NCBI RefSeq assembly: GCF_900445235.1
Contig: NZ_UFSM01000001.1
Span: forward strand, 3,053,501-3,117,500
Length of the DNA: 64,000 nucleotides
Direction: 5' to 3'
Source: Aminobacter aminovorans
Lineage (GTDB): Bacteria > Pseudomonadota > Alphaproteobacteria > Rhizobiales > Rhizobiaceae
The position numbers were made by a program, and so were the translations under genes. Below are positions 8,924 through 17,720 of this stretch, one piece after another; the first letter of the stretch is position 1, and every line of letters begins with the position of its first letter. The notes beneath the pieces were generated by a model. It was given only the letters and a program-made list of their open reading frames with translations, did not search any database and was not told the origin of the DNA.

Positions 8924-10315
8924 TTGGCACGCGACAGGACTGCCGGCGCCAAGGCCGGCGACAGCAATGGACCCGAATCGGTAGGGGGCGACAAGGCCCC
9001 CACGCGCGCGGTGGTCATCGTGCCGGTGCTGACGCGCCAGCCCAAGGGTGACGACGACAGTGCGCGTCCGCGTTTGCAGCGTTCGGCCGAGGCCCGCCAC
9101 GACGAGGCGGTCGGCCTGACCCGCGCCATCGATCTCGAACCCGTTCACACCGCGATCGTGACGCTCAACGATCCGCGTCCGGCAACATTGCTGGGCAGCG
9201 GTAAGGTCGAGGAGTTCGCGACGATCGTGAAGGAGCGCGGGGCGGAACTGGTCATCGTTGACCATCCGCTGACGCCGGTGCAGCAGCGCAACCTCGAAAA
9301 AGAGATGAACGCCAAGGTGCTCGACCGCACCGGGCTGATCCTCGAAATCTTCGGCCGGCGCGCCCGTACCAAGGAAGGCACGCTGCAGGTCGAGCTTGCC
9401 CATCTCAACTACCAGAAGGGCCGGCTGGTTCGCAGCTGGACCCACCTCGAGCGTCAGCGCGGCGGTGCCGGCTTCCTCGGCGGCCCCGGCGAGACGCAGA
9501 TCGAATCCGACCGGCGCGCGCTGCAGGAAAAGATCATCAAGCTCAAGCGCGAGCTGGAAACCGTCGTCCGGACCCGCGACCTGCACCGTTCGAAGCGCCG
9601 CAAGGTGCCGTTCCCGGTGGTTGCCATTGTCGGCTATACCAACGCCGGCAAGTCGACGCTGTTCAACCGGCTGACCGGCGCCAGCGTGCTGGCCGAGAAC
9701 ATGCTGTTTGCGACGCTGGATCCGACCTTGCGCCGGGTCCGGTTGCCGCATGGCACGCCGATCATCCTGTCCGACACCGTCGGCTTCATTTCGGACCTGC
9801 CGACGCACCTGATCGCCGCCTTCAGGGCGACGCTGGAGGAGGTCGTCGAAGCCGACCTCGTCATCCACCTGCGCGATATTTCCGATCCGGATACGGCTGC
9901 CCAGGCCGACGATGTCGAGCGCATTCTGTCCGATCTCGGCGTCGATGCTGCCGACACCGACCGCGTCGTCGAGGTCTGGAACAAGATCGACCAGCTCGAC
10001 GAGGGCAACCGCGAGCGCCTGCTTGCCGACAGCAGCGACGGCCGCAAGACGCCGCCGATTGCCATTTCGGCCATTACGGGCGAGGGCATTTCCGCGCTCA
10101 CCGGCCTGATCGAGAAGCGGGTTTCGGGCGAGCTGGAGAGCATCGACGTCACTCTGGAGCCGAGCCAGCTCGGTCAGATCGACTGGCTCTACCGCAATGG
10201 CGACGTCGTTTCGCGTACCGACAATGACGATGGCAGCGTGTCGATGACGCTCAAGGCAACCGCCTCCGCCCGTGACGAGATCGCAGCGAAAATATTGCGC
10301 AAGAACAAGGGCTAA
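8924..10315 (+). CDS. hflX: GTPase HflX (ribosome rescue/splitting)
   Basis: Ribosome-associated GTPase that splits stalled 70S ribosomes during stress. It has 463 residues: an N-terminal HflX domain (LGSGKVEEFA) with the glycine-rich GGAGFLGGPGETQIE segment, a helical linker, and a G domain with Walker A (GYTNAGKST), the switch region DTVGF and the NKID specificity motif. The start is inferred as a TTG immediately after the hfq stop; no in-frame ATG gives a complete N-terminus. This start is less certain than the gene itself. Translational coupling to hfq is likely. Confidence 0.95.
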   Translation: MARDRTAGAKAGDSNGPESVGGDKAPTRAVVIVPVLTRQPKGDDDSARPRLQRSAEARHDEAVGLTRAIDLEPVHTAIVTLNDPRPATLLGSGKVEEFATIVKERGAELVIVDHPLTPVQQRNLEKEMNAKVLDRTGLILEIFGRRARTKEGTLQVELAHLNYQKGRLVRSWTHLERQRGGAGFLGGPGETQIESDRRALQEKIIKLKRELETVVRTRDLHRSKRRKVPFPVVAIVGYTNAGKSTLFNRLTGASVLAENMLFATLDPTLRRVRLPHGTPIILSDTVGFISDLPTHLIAAFRATLEEVVEADLVIHLRDISDPDTAAQADDVERILSDLGVDAADTDRVVEVWNKIDQLDEGNRERLLADSSDGRKTPPIAISAITGEGISALTGLIEKRVSGELESIDVTLEPSQLGQIDWLYRNGDVVSRTDNDDGSVSMTLKATASARDEIAAKILRKNKG

Positions 10316-10336
10316 GACGGCTTACTTCGCCGTCTT
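10314..10336. terminator. Convergent hairpin between hflX and mazG
   Basis: AAGACGGC and GCCGTCTT form an 8-bp perfect stem with a 7-nt loop. It overlaps the hflX stop and the last codons of mazG. The position suggests a shared bidirectional terminator, although the T-tract is weak on both strands. Confidence 0.5.
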
Positions 10337-11146
10337 GGCCTGCTGCCACAGCGTTTCCATCTCGTCGAGCGTTGCCGCCTCCAGGCTATGGCCGGCGTCA
10401 TCGAGCGCCTTTTCGACATAATGGAAACGCTTGCGGAACTTGTCGTTGGTGCCGCCCAGCGCCGCCTCCGAGTCCAGTTCCAGGTGGCGGCCGAGATTGA
10501 CCAGCGCAAACAGCATGTCGCCGAACTCGTCCTTGACGGCCGCCTGGTCGCCCTTGGCCATCGCCTCGCGCAATTCGCCGATCTCTTCCTCGATCTTGTC
10601 GAGGATCGGCGCTGCCTCGCCCCAGTCGAAGCCGACGCGCGCTGCTTTTTCCTGCAGCTTCAGCGCCCGTGTCAGCGCCGGCAACGCCACCGGCACGCTG
10701 TCCAGAAACCCCTTGCCGTGATCCTCGGGGTCGAGCCCGCGGGCAATGCGCGTGGCGCGCTTCTCCGCCTTCTCTTCGGCCTTGATCTTTTCCCACATGC
10801 CCTTGGCCGATCGGGCCTCGCGCGCCTTGGCATCGCCGAATACATGCGGATGTCGGCGGATCATCTTTGTGGTGATGCCTTGCACCACGTCGCCAAAGGC
10901 AAATTCACCGGTCTCTTCAGCCATCCGGGCGTGGTACACCACCTGCAGCAGGAGATCGCCGAGCTCTTCCTTGAGGTGGTCGATGTCGTTGCGGGCAATC
11001 GCGTCGGCGACCTCATAGGCCTCCTCGATCGTATAGGGTGCGATCGTCGCGAAATTCTGCTCGATGTCCCAGGGGCAGCCGGTTTCCGGCTCGCGCAGGG
11101 CGGCCATGATCTCGATCAGGCGGGCGATGTCTTTGGAAGGTTGCAT
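10322..11146 (-). CDS. mazG: Nucleoside triphosphate pyrophosphohydrolase MazG
   Basis: House-cleaning pyrophosphatase that hydrolyses (d)NTPs to monophosphates, limiting aberrant nucleotides. It has 274 residues with two MazG repeats, as in the enterobacterial protein. The N-terminal repeat has GCPWDIEQ and EELGDLLLQVVYHARM; the C-terminal repeat has EEEIGELREA and KDEFGDMLFALVNL, which contain the metal-binding acidic residues. It is convergent with hflX and divergent from crcB. Confidence 0.95.
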   Translation of the reverse strand: MQPSKDIARLIEIMAALREPETGCPWDIEQNFATIAPYTIEEAYEVADAIARNDIDHLKEELGDLLLQVVYHARMAEETGEFAFGDVVQGITTKMIRRHPHVFGDAKAREARSAKGMWEKIKAEEKAEKRATRIARGLDPEDHGKGFLDSVPVALPALTRALKLQEKAARVGFDWGEAAPILDKIEEEIGELREAMAKGDQAAVKDEFGDMLFALVNLGRHLELDSEAALGGTNDKFRKRFHYVEKALDDAGHSLEAATLDEMETLWQQAKTAK

Positions 11147-11303
11147 GGGGCGATGCTATAGCCCCGTTGCCGCCCTCCCAACAATGGCCTGCTGCCGGCT
11201 GGCCTTGTCCACAACCAATTCGGCGGCAGCAGCCGACCATCGCGCGGTCCGCCGGCGGTTCCGTGCTATTGACCGGACATTCGCGCGCAGACAGGGCTTG
11301 TAC

Positions 11304-11681
11304 ATGCTGCACTTGTTACTCGTTGCAATCGGCGGCGCCATTGGAGCTGCGCTGCGTCATCTCGCCAATCTTCTGGCGCTCAGGCTGGTCGGGCCGAACT
11401 TTCCCTGGGGTACGCTGGCAATCAATGTGCTGGGATCGCTGGCGATGGGACTGTTCGTCGGACTGCTGGCCCGCCGGTTCGGCGGCTCGACCGAACTCAG
11501 GCTGTTCGTCGCAACCGGCATTCTCGGCGGCTTCACCACCTTTTCGGCATTTTCGCTCGATTTCGCCACTCTGTGGGAGCGTGGAGCGACGATTTCGGCC
11601 TTCGGCTATGCTTTTGCCAGCGTCATATCAGCCATACTGGCGCTGTTCCTGGGAATGTGGCTCGCAAGAAGCATCGGCTGA
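11304..11681 (+). CDS. crcB: Fluoride efflux channel CrcB (Fluc)
   Basis: Small dual-topology membrane channel that exports fluoride. The ATG at 11304 gives 125 residues, the normal size. Four hydrophobic segments are visible, together with GAALRH near the N-terminus, WGTLAINVLGS and the signature GGFTTFSAFSLD containing pore-lining Phe and Thr/Ser residues. The gene is followed 35 nt later by a pseudouridine synthase. I did not find a recognisable fluoride riboswitch in the 157 nt upstream. Confidence 0.94.
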   Translation: MLHLLLVAIGGAIGAALRHLANLLALRLVGPNFPWGTLAINVLGSLAMGLFVGLLARRFGGSTELRLFVATGILGGFTTFSAFSLDFATLWERGATISAFGYAFASVISAILALFLGMWLARSIG

Positions 11682-11716
11682 TGCTATTGGGCCGCTTCGA
11701 AAAGGACGATTGAACA

Positions 11717-12700
11717 ATGGCAGGCGTTGAACAGATCACGGTGGAAGCCGGCGAAACGGGCATGAGGCTCGATCGCTGGTTCAAGTCCCATTATCCGGGG
11801 CTCGGCTTCGGCCACCTGCAAAAGTTGCTGCGCTCGGGCCAGATCCGTGTCGATGGCGGCCGCGTCAAGGCCGACACGCGCGTCGAGCCTGGCCAGGTCA
11901 TCCGCATCCCGCCACTTGAAGTCGACAAGAAGAACGACGGCCCGTTGACCGCCCGCACCATGCGCGATCAGGACGATGGCGACGTGCTGGCCAGGATGCT
12001 GATCTATGAAGACTCCAAGGTCTTCGTCTTCAACAAACCGGCCGGCCTTGCCGTCCAGGGCGGATCGGGCGTGGTGCGTCATCTCGATGACATGCTCGAA
12101 GCCTGGCGCAACAAGAAGGGCGAGAAGCCGCGTCTGGTGCATCGGCTCGACCGCGACACCTCGGGCGTGCTGGTCGTTGCGCGTACACGCCTGGCAGCAA
12201 TGAAGCTCGCCGAGGCTTTCCGTGCCCGCGAGACCAAGAAGACCTATTGGGCCCTGGTCAAGGGCGCGCCACCCAAGCGCGAAGACAAGATTTCGACCTG
12301 GCTGATCAAGGAGCAGACACCCGACGGCGACCGCATGCGTGTCGCCAAGCATGGCGAAAAGGGTGCCGACCACGCCGTTTCCTATTACCGCGTGCTGGAG
12401 CAGGCCGCCCAGACCATGACCTGGCTGGAAATGGAGCCCTATACCGGCCGTACCCACCAGCTGCGCGTGCACGCCGCCTATATTGGCTGCCCGATCATTG
12501 GTGACCCCAAATATTTCGAGCATGACACCAACTGGGAATTTCCCGGTGGCCTGCAGAACAAGCTGCATCTGCATGCCCGCCGTATCGTCATTCCGCATCC
12601 CGACCAGGGCGTTATCGATGTCACCGCGCCAATGCCGCCGCATATGCGCCAGAGCTGGAACCTGATCGGCTTCGACGACGAGAGCGGGGAGCCGGCGTGA
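11717..12700 (+). CDS. RluC/RluD-family 23S rRNA pseudouridine synthase
   Basis: Converts uridine to pseudouridine in 23S rRNA. It has 327 residues: an N-terminal S4 RNA-binding domain (about residues 16-60, RLDRWFKSHY and LRSGQIRVDGG) and a catalytic PseudoU_synth_2 domain. The catalytic aspartate is Asp145 in HRLDRDTSGVLVV, and GRTHQLRVH is also conserved. A RluC role (positions 955/2504/2580) is likely from rhizobial annotations, but the exact subgroup cannot be fixed by eye. The end overlaps the next gene by 4 nt (GTGA). Confidence 0.9.
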   Translation: MAGVEQITVEAGETGMRLDRWFKSHYPGLGFGHLQKLLRSGQIRVDGGRVKADTRVEPGQVIRIPPLEVDKKNDGPLTARTMRDQDDGDVLARMLIYEDSKVFVFNKPAGLAVQGGSGVVRHLDDMLEAWRNKKGEKPRLVHRLDRDTSGVLVVARTRLAAMKLAEAFRARETKKTYWALVKGAPPKREDKISTWLIKEQTPDGDRMRVAKHGEKGADHAVSYYRVLEQAAQTMTWLEMEPYTGRTHQLRVHAAYIGCPIIGDPKYFEHDTNWEFPGGLQNKLHLHARRIVIPHPDQGVIDVTAPMPPHMRQSWNLIGFDDESGEPA

Positions 12701-13386
12701 CATCTGTTGCATCGTCGGGGCGCGATGCAGGCGCCCTGAAGCTCGTTCTTTTCGATTGCGACGGCACGCTGGTCGACAGCGCCGACATCATTCATGCCTC
12801 GATGGTGGCGACATTTCGTGAGGCGGGTCTGGCGGAGCCCGACAAGGCAGCGACCAAGGGTATCATCGGGCTCACGCTCGACATTGCCATCGCGACCTTG
12901 CTGAAGCGCGCTCCGGATGCCGAAAGCACAAGGCTTGCGGGACGGTACAAGGAACACTTCATCGCCTCGCGGCACCTGCCGAGCTTCAAGGAGCCGCTCT
13001 ATGACGGCATCGCCGAATTGATCGAAGCGCTCGCGCGACGCGATGACGTGTTGATCGGCATGGTCACCGGCAAATCGCGCCGTGGCGTCGAGCGGGTGAT
13101 GGAAACGCACGGCTTTGCTGGCCATTTCGTGACCATCCGTACCGCCGACGACTGCCCGTCCAAGCCGCACCCGGCGATGGTGCTGGAGTGCTGCGCCGAG
13201 ATGGGTGTCGATCCGGCGTCGACCTTCGTCATTGGTGACGCCATCTACGACATGCAGATGGCCCGCAGTGCCGGTGCCCGTGCCATAGGCGTGGCCTGGG
13301 GGTACCACAATCGCGAGGGCCTGTTTGCCACCGGCGCGCACGCTGTCATCGACAGACCTGGCGAATTGCTACCTCTTATCGACTAG
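12697..13386 (+). CDS. HAD-superfamily hydrolase, phosphoglycolate phosphatase-like
   Basis: Cytoplasmic phosphatase of the Gph/PGMB group. It has 229 residues. HAD motif I is LVLFDCDGTLVDS with nucleophile Asp20 and acid/base Asp22; motif II Thr is in MVTGKSRRG; motif III lysine is in SKPHPAMVLE; motif IV is VIGDAIYDMQMA. The helical cap between residues 25 and 95 fits subclass IA. The GTG start overlaps the preceding pseudouridine synthase stop, so the two are coupled. The substrate is not determined. Confidence 0.88.
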   Translation: MTSVASSGRDAGALKLVLFDCDGTLVDSADIIHASMVATFREAGLAEPDKAATKGIIGLTLDIAIATLLKRAPDAESTRLAGRYKEHFIASRHLPSFKEPLYDGIAELIEALARRDDVLIGMVTGKSRRGVERVMETHGFAGHFVTIRTADDCPSKPHPAMVLECCAEMGVDPASTFVIGDAIYDMQMARSAGARAIGVAWGYHNREGLFATGAHAVIDRPGELLPLID

Positions 13387-13538
13387 CTGGCCCAAGTGGC
13401 GGCAAGCGTCGTGCGTTAGGTTGCGGCCCACGCAGCGCGGCCGGGTTCTTGTTCGTGCCGCGTTGCCAGCCTGCCTCGCAATGCGGCCCGGCCAGCCCTT
13501 GTCCATCAGCATCGCGCTCGGTGAGCGTGGAGGAATTC

Positions 13539-14465
13539 ATGACAGCCGTCACACAGCCATTGGAACGTCGCGACGCGATCGATACGGCAGCCGTCGTGTT
13601 CATGCTCATGCTGACCATGTCCTGGGGCATGAACGGTGTGGCGGCCAAGCTGGCGACGTCGGGCTACAACCCGATCTTCCTCAATGTAGCGCGTTCGGGC
13701 ATTGCCTGCGTGCTGGTCTATCTCTGGTGCCTCTACCGCCGGGTTCCGCTGTTTACCCGCGACGGCACCTTGTGGGCCGGCATCCTGGCCGGGCTTCTGT
13801 TCGGTACCGAGTTCATTCTGGTTTTCGTCAGCCTTGAACACACGACGGTTGCGCGCAACTCGCTCCTGGTCAACACGATGCCGTTCTGGGTTCTGATCGG
13901 CGCGCATTTCTGGCTCGGCGAGCGTATGTCGCTGCAAAAGCTGTTCGGCCTGATCCTGGCTTTCGGCGGCGTTGCGGTGGTCTTTGCCGACAAGCTCGGC
14001 GATACCGGCGGTTCGACGCTGTTCGGCGATCTTCTCGCACTCGTCGCCGGACTGCTCTGGGCACTGACCACGCTGGCGATCAAGGGTACCAGGCTGGCCA
14101 GCGCCGGGGCCGAGAAGGTGCTGCTCTACCAGCTTGTCGTCTCAGCGCTCATGGCGATCCCGCTCGTCTGGCTCGCCGGTCCGGCATTCCGCGACGTATC
14201 GACGGTCGCCACCGGAGCGTTGCTGTTTCAGGCTGTATATGTCGTCGCCTTCACCTATATTCTGTGGTTCTGGCTGATGCGGCGCTATCCTGCGGCGGGC
14301 CTCTCCAGCTTTGCCTTCCTGTCGCCGGCATTCAGCGTGATATGCGGCTGGCTGGTGCTTGGCGAAGCCCTGACCTGGAACATTTTTCTGGCGCTCGGTC
14401 TCATCGCGACCGGGCTGATCATTGTAAATCGGCCATCGCGCAGACGTGCGGCCGGAGCGGAGTAA
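13539..14465 (+). CDS. DMT-superfamily (EamA) transporter
   Basis: Inner-membrane exporter with ten predicted helices in two EamA repeats. The ATG at 13539 is chosen because GGAGG lies just upstream (13528-13533); it gives 308 residues. The first repeat begins with a hydrophobic helix containing MSWGMNGVAAKLA; the second starts near residue 155 after LGDTGGSTLFGDLLALVAG. The substrate is unknown; the family includes amino acid and metabolite exporters. The next gene begins 2 nt after the stop. Confidence 0.88.
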   Translation: MTAVTQPLERRDAIDTAAVVFMLMLTMSWGMNGVAAKLATSGYNPIFLNVARSGIACVLVYLWCLYRRVPLFTRDGTLWAGILAGLLFGTEFILVFVSLEHTTVARNSLLVNTMPFWVLIGAHFWLGERMSLQKLFGLILAFGGVAVVFADKLGDTGGSTLFGDLLALVAGLLWALTTLAIKGTRLASAGAEKVLLYQLVVSALMAIPLVWLAGPAFRDVSTVATGALLFQAVYVVAFTYILWFWLMRRYPAAGLSSFAFLSPAFSVICGWLVLGEALTWNIFLALGLIATGLIIVNRPSRRRAAGAE

Positions 14466-14467
14466 AG

Positions 14468-15259
14468 ATGCGAGAAATCCTGAGCGACCTCGAAACCAGC
14501 GACGGCCTGTCCGATCCAGATCCGATCCGTCGCGCGCAAAGCACGCTGCGCAAGCAACTGCCCAAGCGGTTTTACCAAGCTGCAGCGGTCGCTGCGTTCG
14601 AAGAAGGCCACGCCGTTCTGCTCGACGGCAAGTCGGTGCGAACGCCGGGCAGGGCGCTGCTCGCGCTGCCGACGGCTGCTGCGGCACAGCTGGTTGCCGA
14701 CGAGTTCGCAGCCCAGGTCGAAGTCATCGATCCTTTCACCATGCCGGTGCTGCGTCTCGTCAACACGGCAATCGACGGCGTCGCCACCGATCCGCAGGCC
14801 GTTCTCGAGGATATCCTGCGCTTCTCGTCCAGCGACCTGCTCTGCTACCGCGTCGACAGCCCGGAAAAGCTCGTCGAGCGCCAGGCCGAAGCCTGGGATC
14901 CGGTGCTGGACTGGGCACGCGCCTCGCTCGGCGCGCGCTTCGTGCTGGCCGAGGGTGTCATGCATGTCGAACAGCCGCGCGAGGCGATCGCAGCGCTCAG
15001 TGTGCACCTGTCGCAACGCGCCGAGCCGATGAAGCTTGCCGCGCTCCATGTGATGACCACGCTGACCGGTTCGGCGCTTCTGGCCCTCGCCGTCGAGACC
15101 GGCGAAATGTCTGTCGAGGACGCCTGGGCGGCAGCGCATGTCGACGAAGACTGGCAGATCGAGCATTGGGGCCAGGACTCCGAGGCCGTGGCGCGCCGCG
15201 CCGCCCGCAAGCGCGACATGCTTGCCGCGGTGGCTTTGCTTGAGGCGCTCAAGGGCTGA
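14468..15259 (+). CDS. ATP12-family F1-ATPase assembly chaperone
   Basis: Alphaproteobacterial relative of mitochondrial ATP12, which binds the alpha subunit during F1 assembly. The ATG at 14468 gives 263 residues. Typical features are FYQAAAVAAFEEGHAVLLD with GKSVRTPGR near the N-terminus, LPTAAAAQLVADEFAAQ, then LLCYRVDSPEKLVERQAEAWDP, and a C-terminal helical part ending in WGQDSEAVARRAARK. It follows the EamA gene by 2 nt and is probably cotranscribed. The downstream gap holds a tandem repeat array. Confidence 0.9.
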   Translation: MREILSDLETSDGLSDPDPIRRAQSTLRKQLPKRFYQAAAVAAFEEGHAVLLDGKSVRTPGRALLALPTAAAAQLVADEFAAQVEVIDPFTMPVLRLVNTAIDGVATDPQAVLEDILRFSSSDLLCYRVDSPEKLVERQAEAWDPVLDWARASLGARFVLAEGVMHVEQPREAIAALSVHLSQRAEPMKLAALHVMTTLTGSALLALAVETGEMSVEDAWAAAHVDEDWQIEHWGQDSEAVARRAARKRDMLAAVALLEALKG

Positions 15260-15285
15260 GCGATCCGGCAGGCACTTCAGCGCCC

Positions 15286-15462
15286 AGTCTTGGGTGATCC
15301 GAGTCTTGGGTGATCCGAGTCTTGGGTGATCCGAGTCTTGGGTGATCCGAGTCTTGGGTGATCCGAGTCTTGGGTGGTCCGAGACTTGGGTGATCCGAGG
15401 CTTGGGCCGTCCGGTTTCTTGGGCAGCCCGGTTCTGGGGCAGCACGGTTCTTGGGCAAAATG
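15286..15462. repeat. 16-bp tandem repeat array upstream of glnII
   Basis: The unit agtcttgggtgatccg is repeated exactly five times at 15286-15365. Copies 6 to 8 (15366-15413) have one to a few mismatches. Three further degenerate units (one of 17 nt) run to about 15462. Copies decay toward glnII, as expected when expansion occurs at one end. The array lies 90-266 nt upstream of the sigma-54 promoter. No known enhancer consensus is recognised in the unit. Confidence 0.95.
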
Positions 15463-15551
15463 TCAGTCATGCTGCCGCAGTTTGCCTGTTTTTTGAGCAG
15501 TGGCTTTTCCGTGCAACTGCCGCCCCTGTGTAGAAGCTGGGATTTTCGAAT

Positions 15552-15567
15552 TGGCACGGGGCTTGCT
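15552..15567 (+). promoter_or_regulatory. Sigma-54 (-24/-12) promoter of glnII
   Basis: TGGCACG, four bases, then TTGCT, with GG and GC separated by exactly 10 nt: a near-perfect sigma-54 consensus. It lies 61 nt upstream of the glnII start, leaving room for a short leader. GSII genes of rhizobia are known to be NtrC/sigma-54 dependent, and ntrC is encoded about 13 kb to the left. I could not find a convincing NtrC palindrome between 15463 and 15551. Confidence 0.88.
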
Positions 15568-15627
15568 TTCTCTTTTGTGACGCGCCGGCCATCCCAAGGC
15601 CGGCAGGAACGACACTGAGAGGATAGC

Positions 15628-16668
15628 ATGACGAAGTACAAGCTCGAGTACATCTGGCTGGACGGTTACACGCCTTCGGCCAATCTCCGCGGCAAGACCC
15701 AGATCAAGGAATTCGCGGAGTTCCCGAAGCTTGAGCAGCTTCCGCTCTGGGGCTTTGACGGCAGCTCGACCCGCCAGGCCGAAGGCAAGAGCTCCGATTG
15801 CGTGCTGAAGCCGGTCGCCGTCTATCCCGATCCGGCCCGCAAGAACGGCGTTCTGGTGATGTGCGAAGTGATGATGCCCGACGGCGTCACCCCGCATCCG
15901 TCCAACACCCGTGCCACCATCCTCGACGACGAGGGCGCATGGTTCGGGTTCGAGCAGGAGTATTTCTTCTACAAGGACGGCCGTCCGCTCGGCTTCCCGG
16001 AGAGCGGTTTCCCCGAACCTCAGGGCGAATATTACACCGGCGTCGGCTACAAGAACGTCGGCAGCATCGCCCGCCAGATCGTCGAAGAGCATCTCGACCT
16101 GTGCCTCGAGGCCGGCATCAACCATGAAGGCATCAATGCCGAGGTGGCCAAGGGCCAGTGGGAGTTCCAGATTTTCGGCAAGGGCTCGAAGAAGGCTGCC
16201 GACGAGATGTGGCTCGCCCGCTACCTGCTGCAGCGCCTGACCGAGAAGTACGAGATCGACATCGAGTACCACTGCAAGCCGCTTGGTGACACCGACTGGA
16301 ACGGCTCGGGCATGCACGCCAACTTCTCGACCGACTACATGCGCGACGTTGGCGGCAAGGCCTATTTCGAAGCGCTCATGGAAGCGTTCGGCGAGGCCCG
16401 CGAAGAGCACATCGCCGTCTACGGCCCCGACAACCACCTGCGCCTGACCGGCAAGCACGAGACGGCTTCGATCGATGTCTTCACCTGGGGCGTTGCCGAT
16501 CGTGGCGCTTCGGTGCGCGTGCCGCACAGCTTCGTCCGCAACGACTACCGTGGCTATCTCGAAGATCGCCGCCCGAACTCGCAGGGCGACCCCTACCAGA
16601 TCGCCTCGCAGATCCTGAAGACCATCAATTCGGTGCCGACCAGCATCGAGACCAGGGCTGCTGCCTAA
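15628..16668 (+). CDS. glnII: Glutamine synthetase type II (GSII)
   Basis: Eukaryotic-type octameric/decameric glutamine synthetase, ATP + glutamate + ammonia to glutamine. It has 346 residues, the normal GSII size, starting MTKYKLEYIWLDGY. Conserved motifs include WGFDGSST, FGFEQEYFF with metal-binding glutamates, NHEGINAEVAKGQWEFQ, GSGMHANFST and the ATP-site NDYRGYLEDRRP. GSII is not adenylylated, so control is mainly transcriptional, consistent with the sigma-54 promoter and a strong terminator. It complements the GlnA encoded at 20-21.4 kb. Confidence 0.97.
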   Translation: MTKYKLEYIWLDGYTPSANLRGKTQIKEFAEFPKLEQLPLWGFDGSSTRQAEGKSSDCVLKPVAVYPDPARKNGVLVMCEVMMPDGVTPHPSNTRATILDDEGAWFGFEQEYFFYKDGRPLGFPESGFPEPQGEYYTGVGYKNVGSIARQIVEEHLDLCLEAGINHEGINAEVAKGQWEFQIFGKGSKKAADEMWLARYLLQRLTEKYEIDIEYHCKPLGDTDWNGSGMHANFSTDYMRDVGGKAYFEALMEAFGEAREEHIAVYGPDNHLRLTGKHETASIDVFTWGVADRGASVRVPHSFVRNDYRGYLEDRRPNSQGDPYQIASQILKTINSVPTSIETRAAA

Positions 16669-16690
16669 CACTCGGGCAGGTCGTTCCAAC

Positions 16691-16722
16691 AAAAAGCCCC
16701 GGGTCCATTCCCGGGGCTTTTT
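16691..16722 (+). terminator. Rho-independent terminator of glnII
   Basis: AAAAAGCCCCGGG, 6-nt loop (tccatt), CCCGGGGCTTTTT and further Ts. The long GC stem with A- and T-tracts on both sides can stop transcription from either strand, so it may also serve the convergent RHH gene. Confidence 0.92.
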
Positions 16723-16748
16723 TGTTTTCAGCCTGCCGTGATGCTTCG

Positions 16749-17054
16749 CTAGGCTGCCTGGCGCTTCAAGGCGTCGATCTCGTCGGCGCCCGGTTTGTGA
16801 CCACGCAGATAGAGCGCACATGTGGTGCGCAGCATCGAAGCGAAGTTGGGGATCTCGCCGTTGATCTCGATCGCCTCATCATAGAGCTTCGAGATGAATT
16901 TCGGCGTCGTCAGCCCCTGCGAGGACGCGATTTCGTCGAGCAGGTCCCAGAACGTCGCCTCCAGCTGGATACTGGTGGAATGTCCGGCGATCCGGATCGA
17001 CCGGTTGATCTGGCGATAGCCCTTCGGATCCTGTCCGGCAAACACCTTGCACAT
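16749..17054 (-). CDS. Ribbon-helix-helix domain protein
   Basis: Small DNA-binding protein of the RHH_4 type, 101 residues. The core is the beta strand and helices around HSTSIQLEATFWDLLDEIA, then SQGLTTPKFISKLYDEAIE. The motif STSIQLE followed by two helices is the typical RHH fold of this alphaproteobacterial family. The C-terminal tail (LRTTCALYLRG) is also conserved in the family as I know it. Target genes are unknown; there is no toxin gene beside it, so it is not clearly an antitoxin. Confidence 0.8.
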   Translation of the reverse strand: MCKVFAGQDPKGYRQINRSIRIAGHSTSIQLEATFWDLLDEIASSQGLTTPKFISKLYDEAIEINGEIPNFASMLRTTCALYLRGHKPGADEIDALKRQAA

Positions 17055-17256
17055 ATCAATCCTCCCGATGGCTTGCCCCGGCCGATTGCGCCGGTGCTGG
17101 CATCTTGAATGCCATCATCGACCCAACGGCACGCCATCGCAACCATGCATTCGTTCCTGGGTAGAAAACTATGCCTAGGCAAGCGTGGTAACGGGCTGCC
17201 ACCACTTGGCTTTGCACGGATTCATAATCGTCCTGTTCCAACTGCCAGGAGGACGA

Positions 17257-17652
17257 ATGGCCAAGGCAATCCATTCCATGGTGCGTGTGCTCGATGAAGC
17301 GCGCTCGCTGTCATTCTATCGCGCGGCTTTCGGCCTCGAGATCGCCGACAGGCTCGACTTCGAGACCTTCACGCTGATCTATCTCAGCAATCCCGAGACC
17401 GAGTTCGAAGTCGAGCTGACGGTCAACAAGGGCAGGGCCGAGCCCTATGCTCTCGGCGACGGCTACGGCCATCTCGCCGTGTCGGTGGCCGATCTCGACG
17501 CCGAGCGCGCCCGCATGGTTGCCGCCGGGCTCACCCCCAGGGACATCGTCGACTTCGCGCCGGGCGGTACGCCATTGGCCCGCTTCTTCTTCATCGAGGA
17601 TCCCGACGGCTACAAAATCGAGGTTTTGCAGAGGAGCGGCCGTTTCAAGTGA
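17257..17652 (+). CDS. VOC-family protein, lactoylglutathione lyase-like
   Basis: Glyoxalase/bleomycin-resistance fold enzyme, 131 residues. The ATG at 17257 follows AGGAGGACGA and begins MAKAIHSMVRVLD, the usual glyoxalase I start. Metal-site candidates are His6 (IHSMVRV), Glu in LIYLSNPETEFEVEL, His in GYGHLAVSV and Glu in YKIEVLQR, so the fold appears complete. Whether it acts on methylglyoxal-glutathione or another substrate cannot be settled. The Tat-exported protein gene follows 68 nt downstream. Confidence 0.85.
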   Translation: MAKAIHSMVRVLDEARSLSFYRAAFGLEIADRLDFETFTLIYLSNPETEFEVELTVNKGRAEPYALGDGYGHLAVSVADLDAERARMVAAGLTPRDIVDFAPGGTPLARFFFIEDPDGYKIEVLQRSGRFK

Positions 17653-17720
17653 CATGCCGCGGCGGAGGAGCGCCGCGCCAGCCAAGCGCGGAGCGCGCAT
17701 AGCAAGCAAGGGAGGAAATC

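Noticed and set aside
11147..11303. Fluoride riboswitch in front of crcB
   Set aside because: No recognisable GGNGAU...CCGCC-type core; many alphaproteobacterial crcB genes lack one.
15286..15462. The repeat array as a CRISPR
   Set aside because: Units are directly adjacent with no unique spacers and no cas genes are present.
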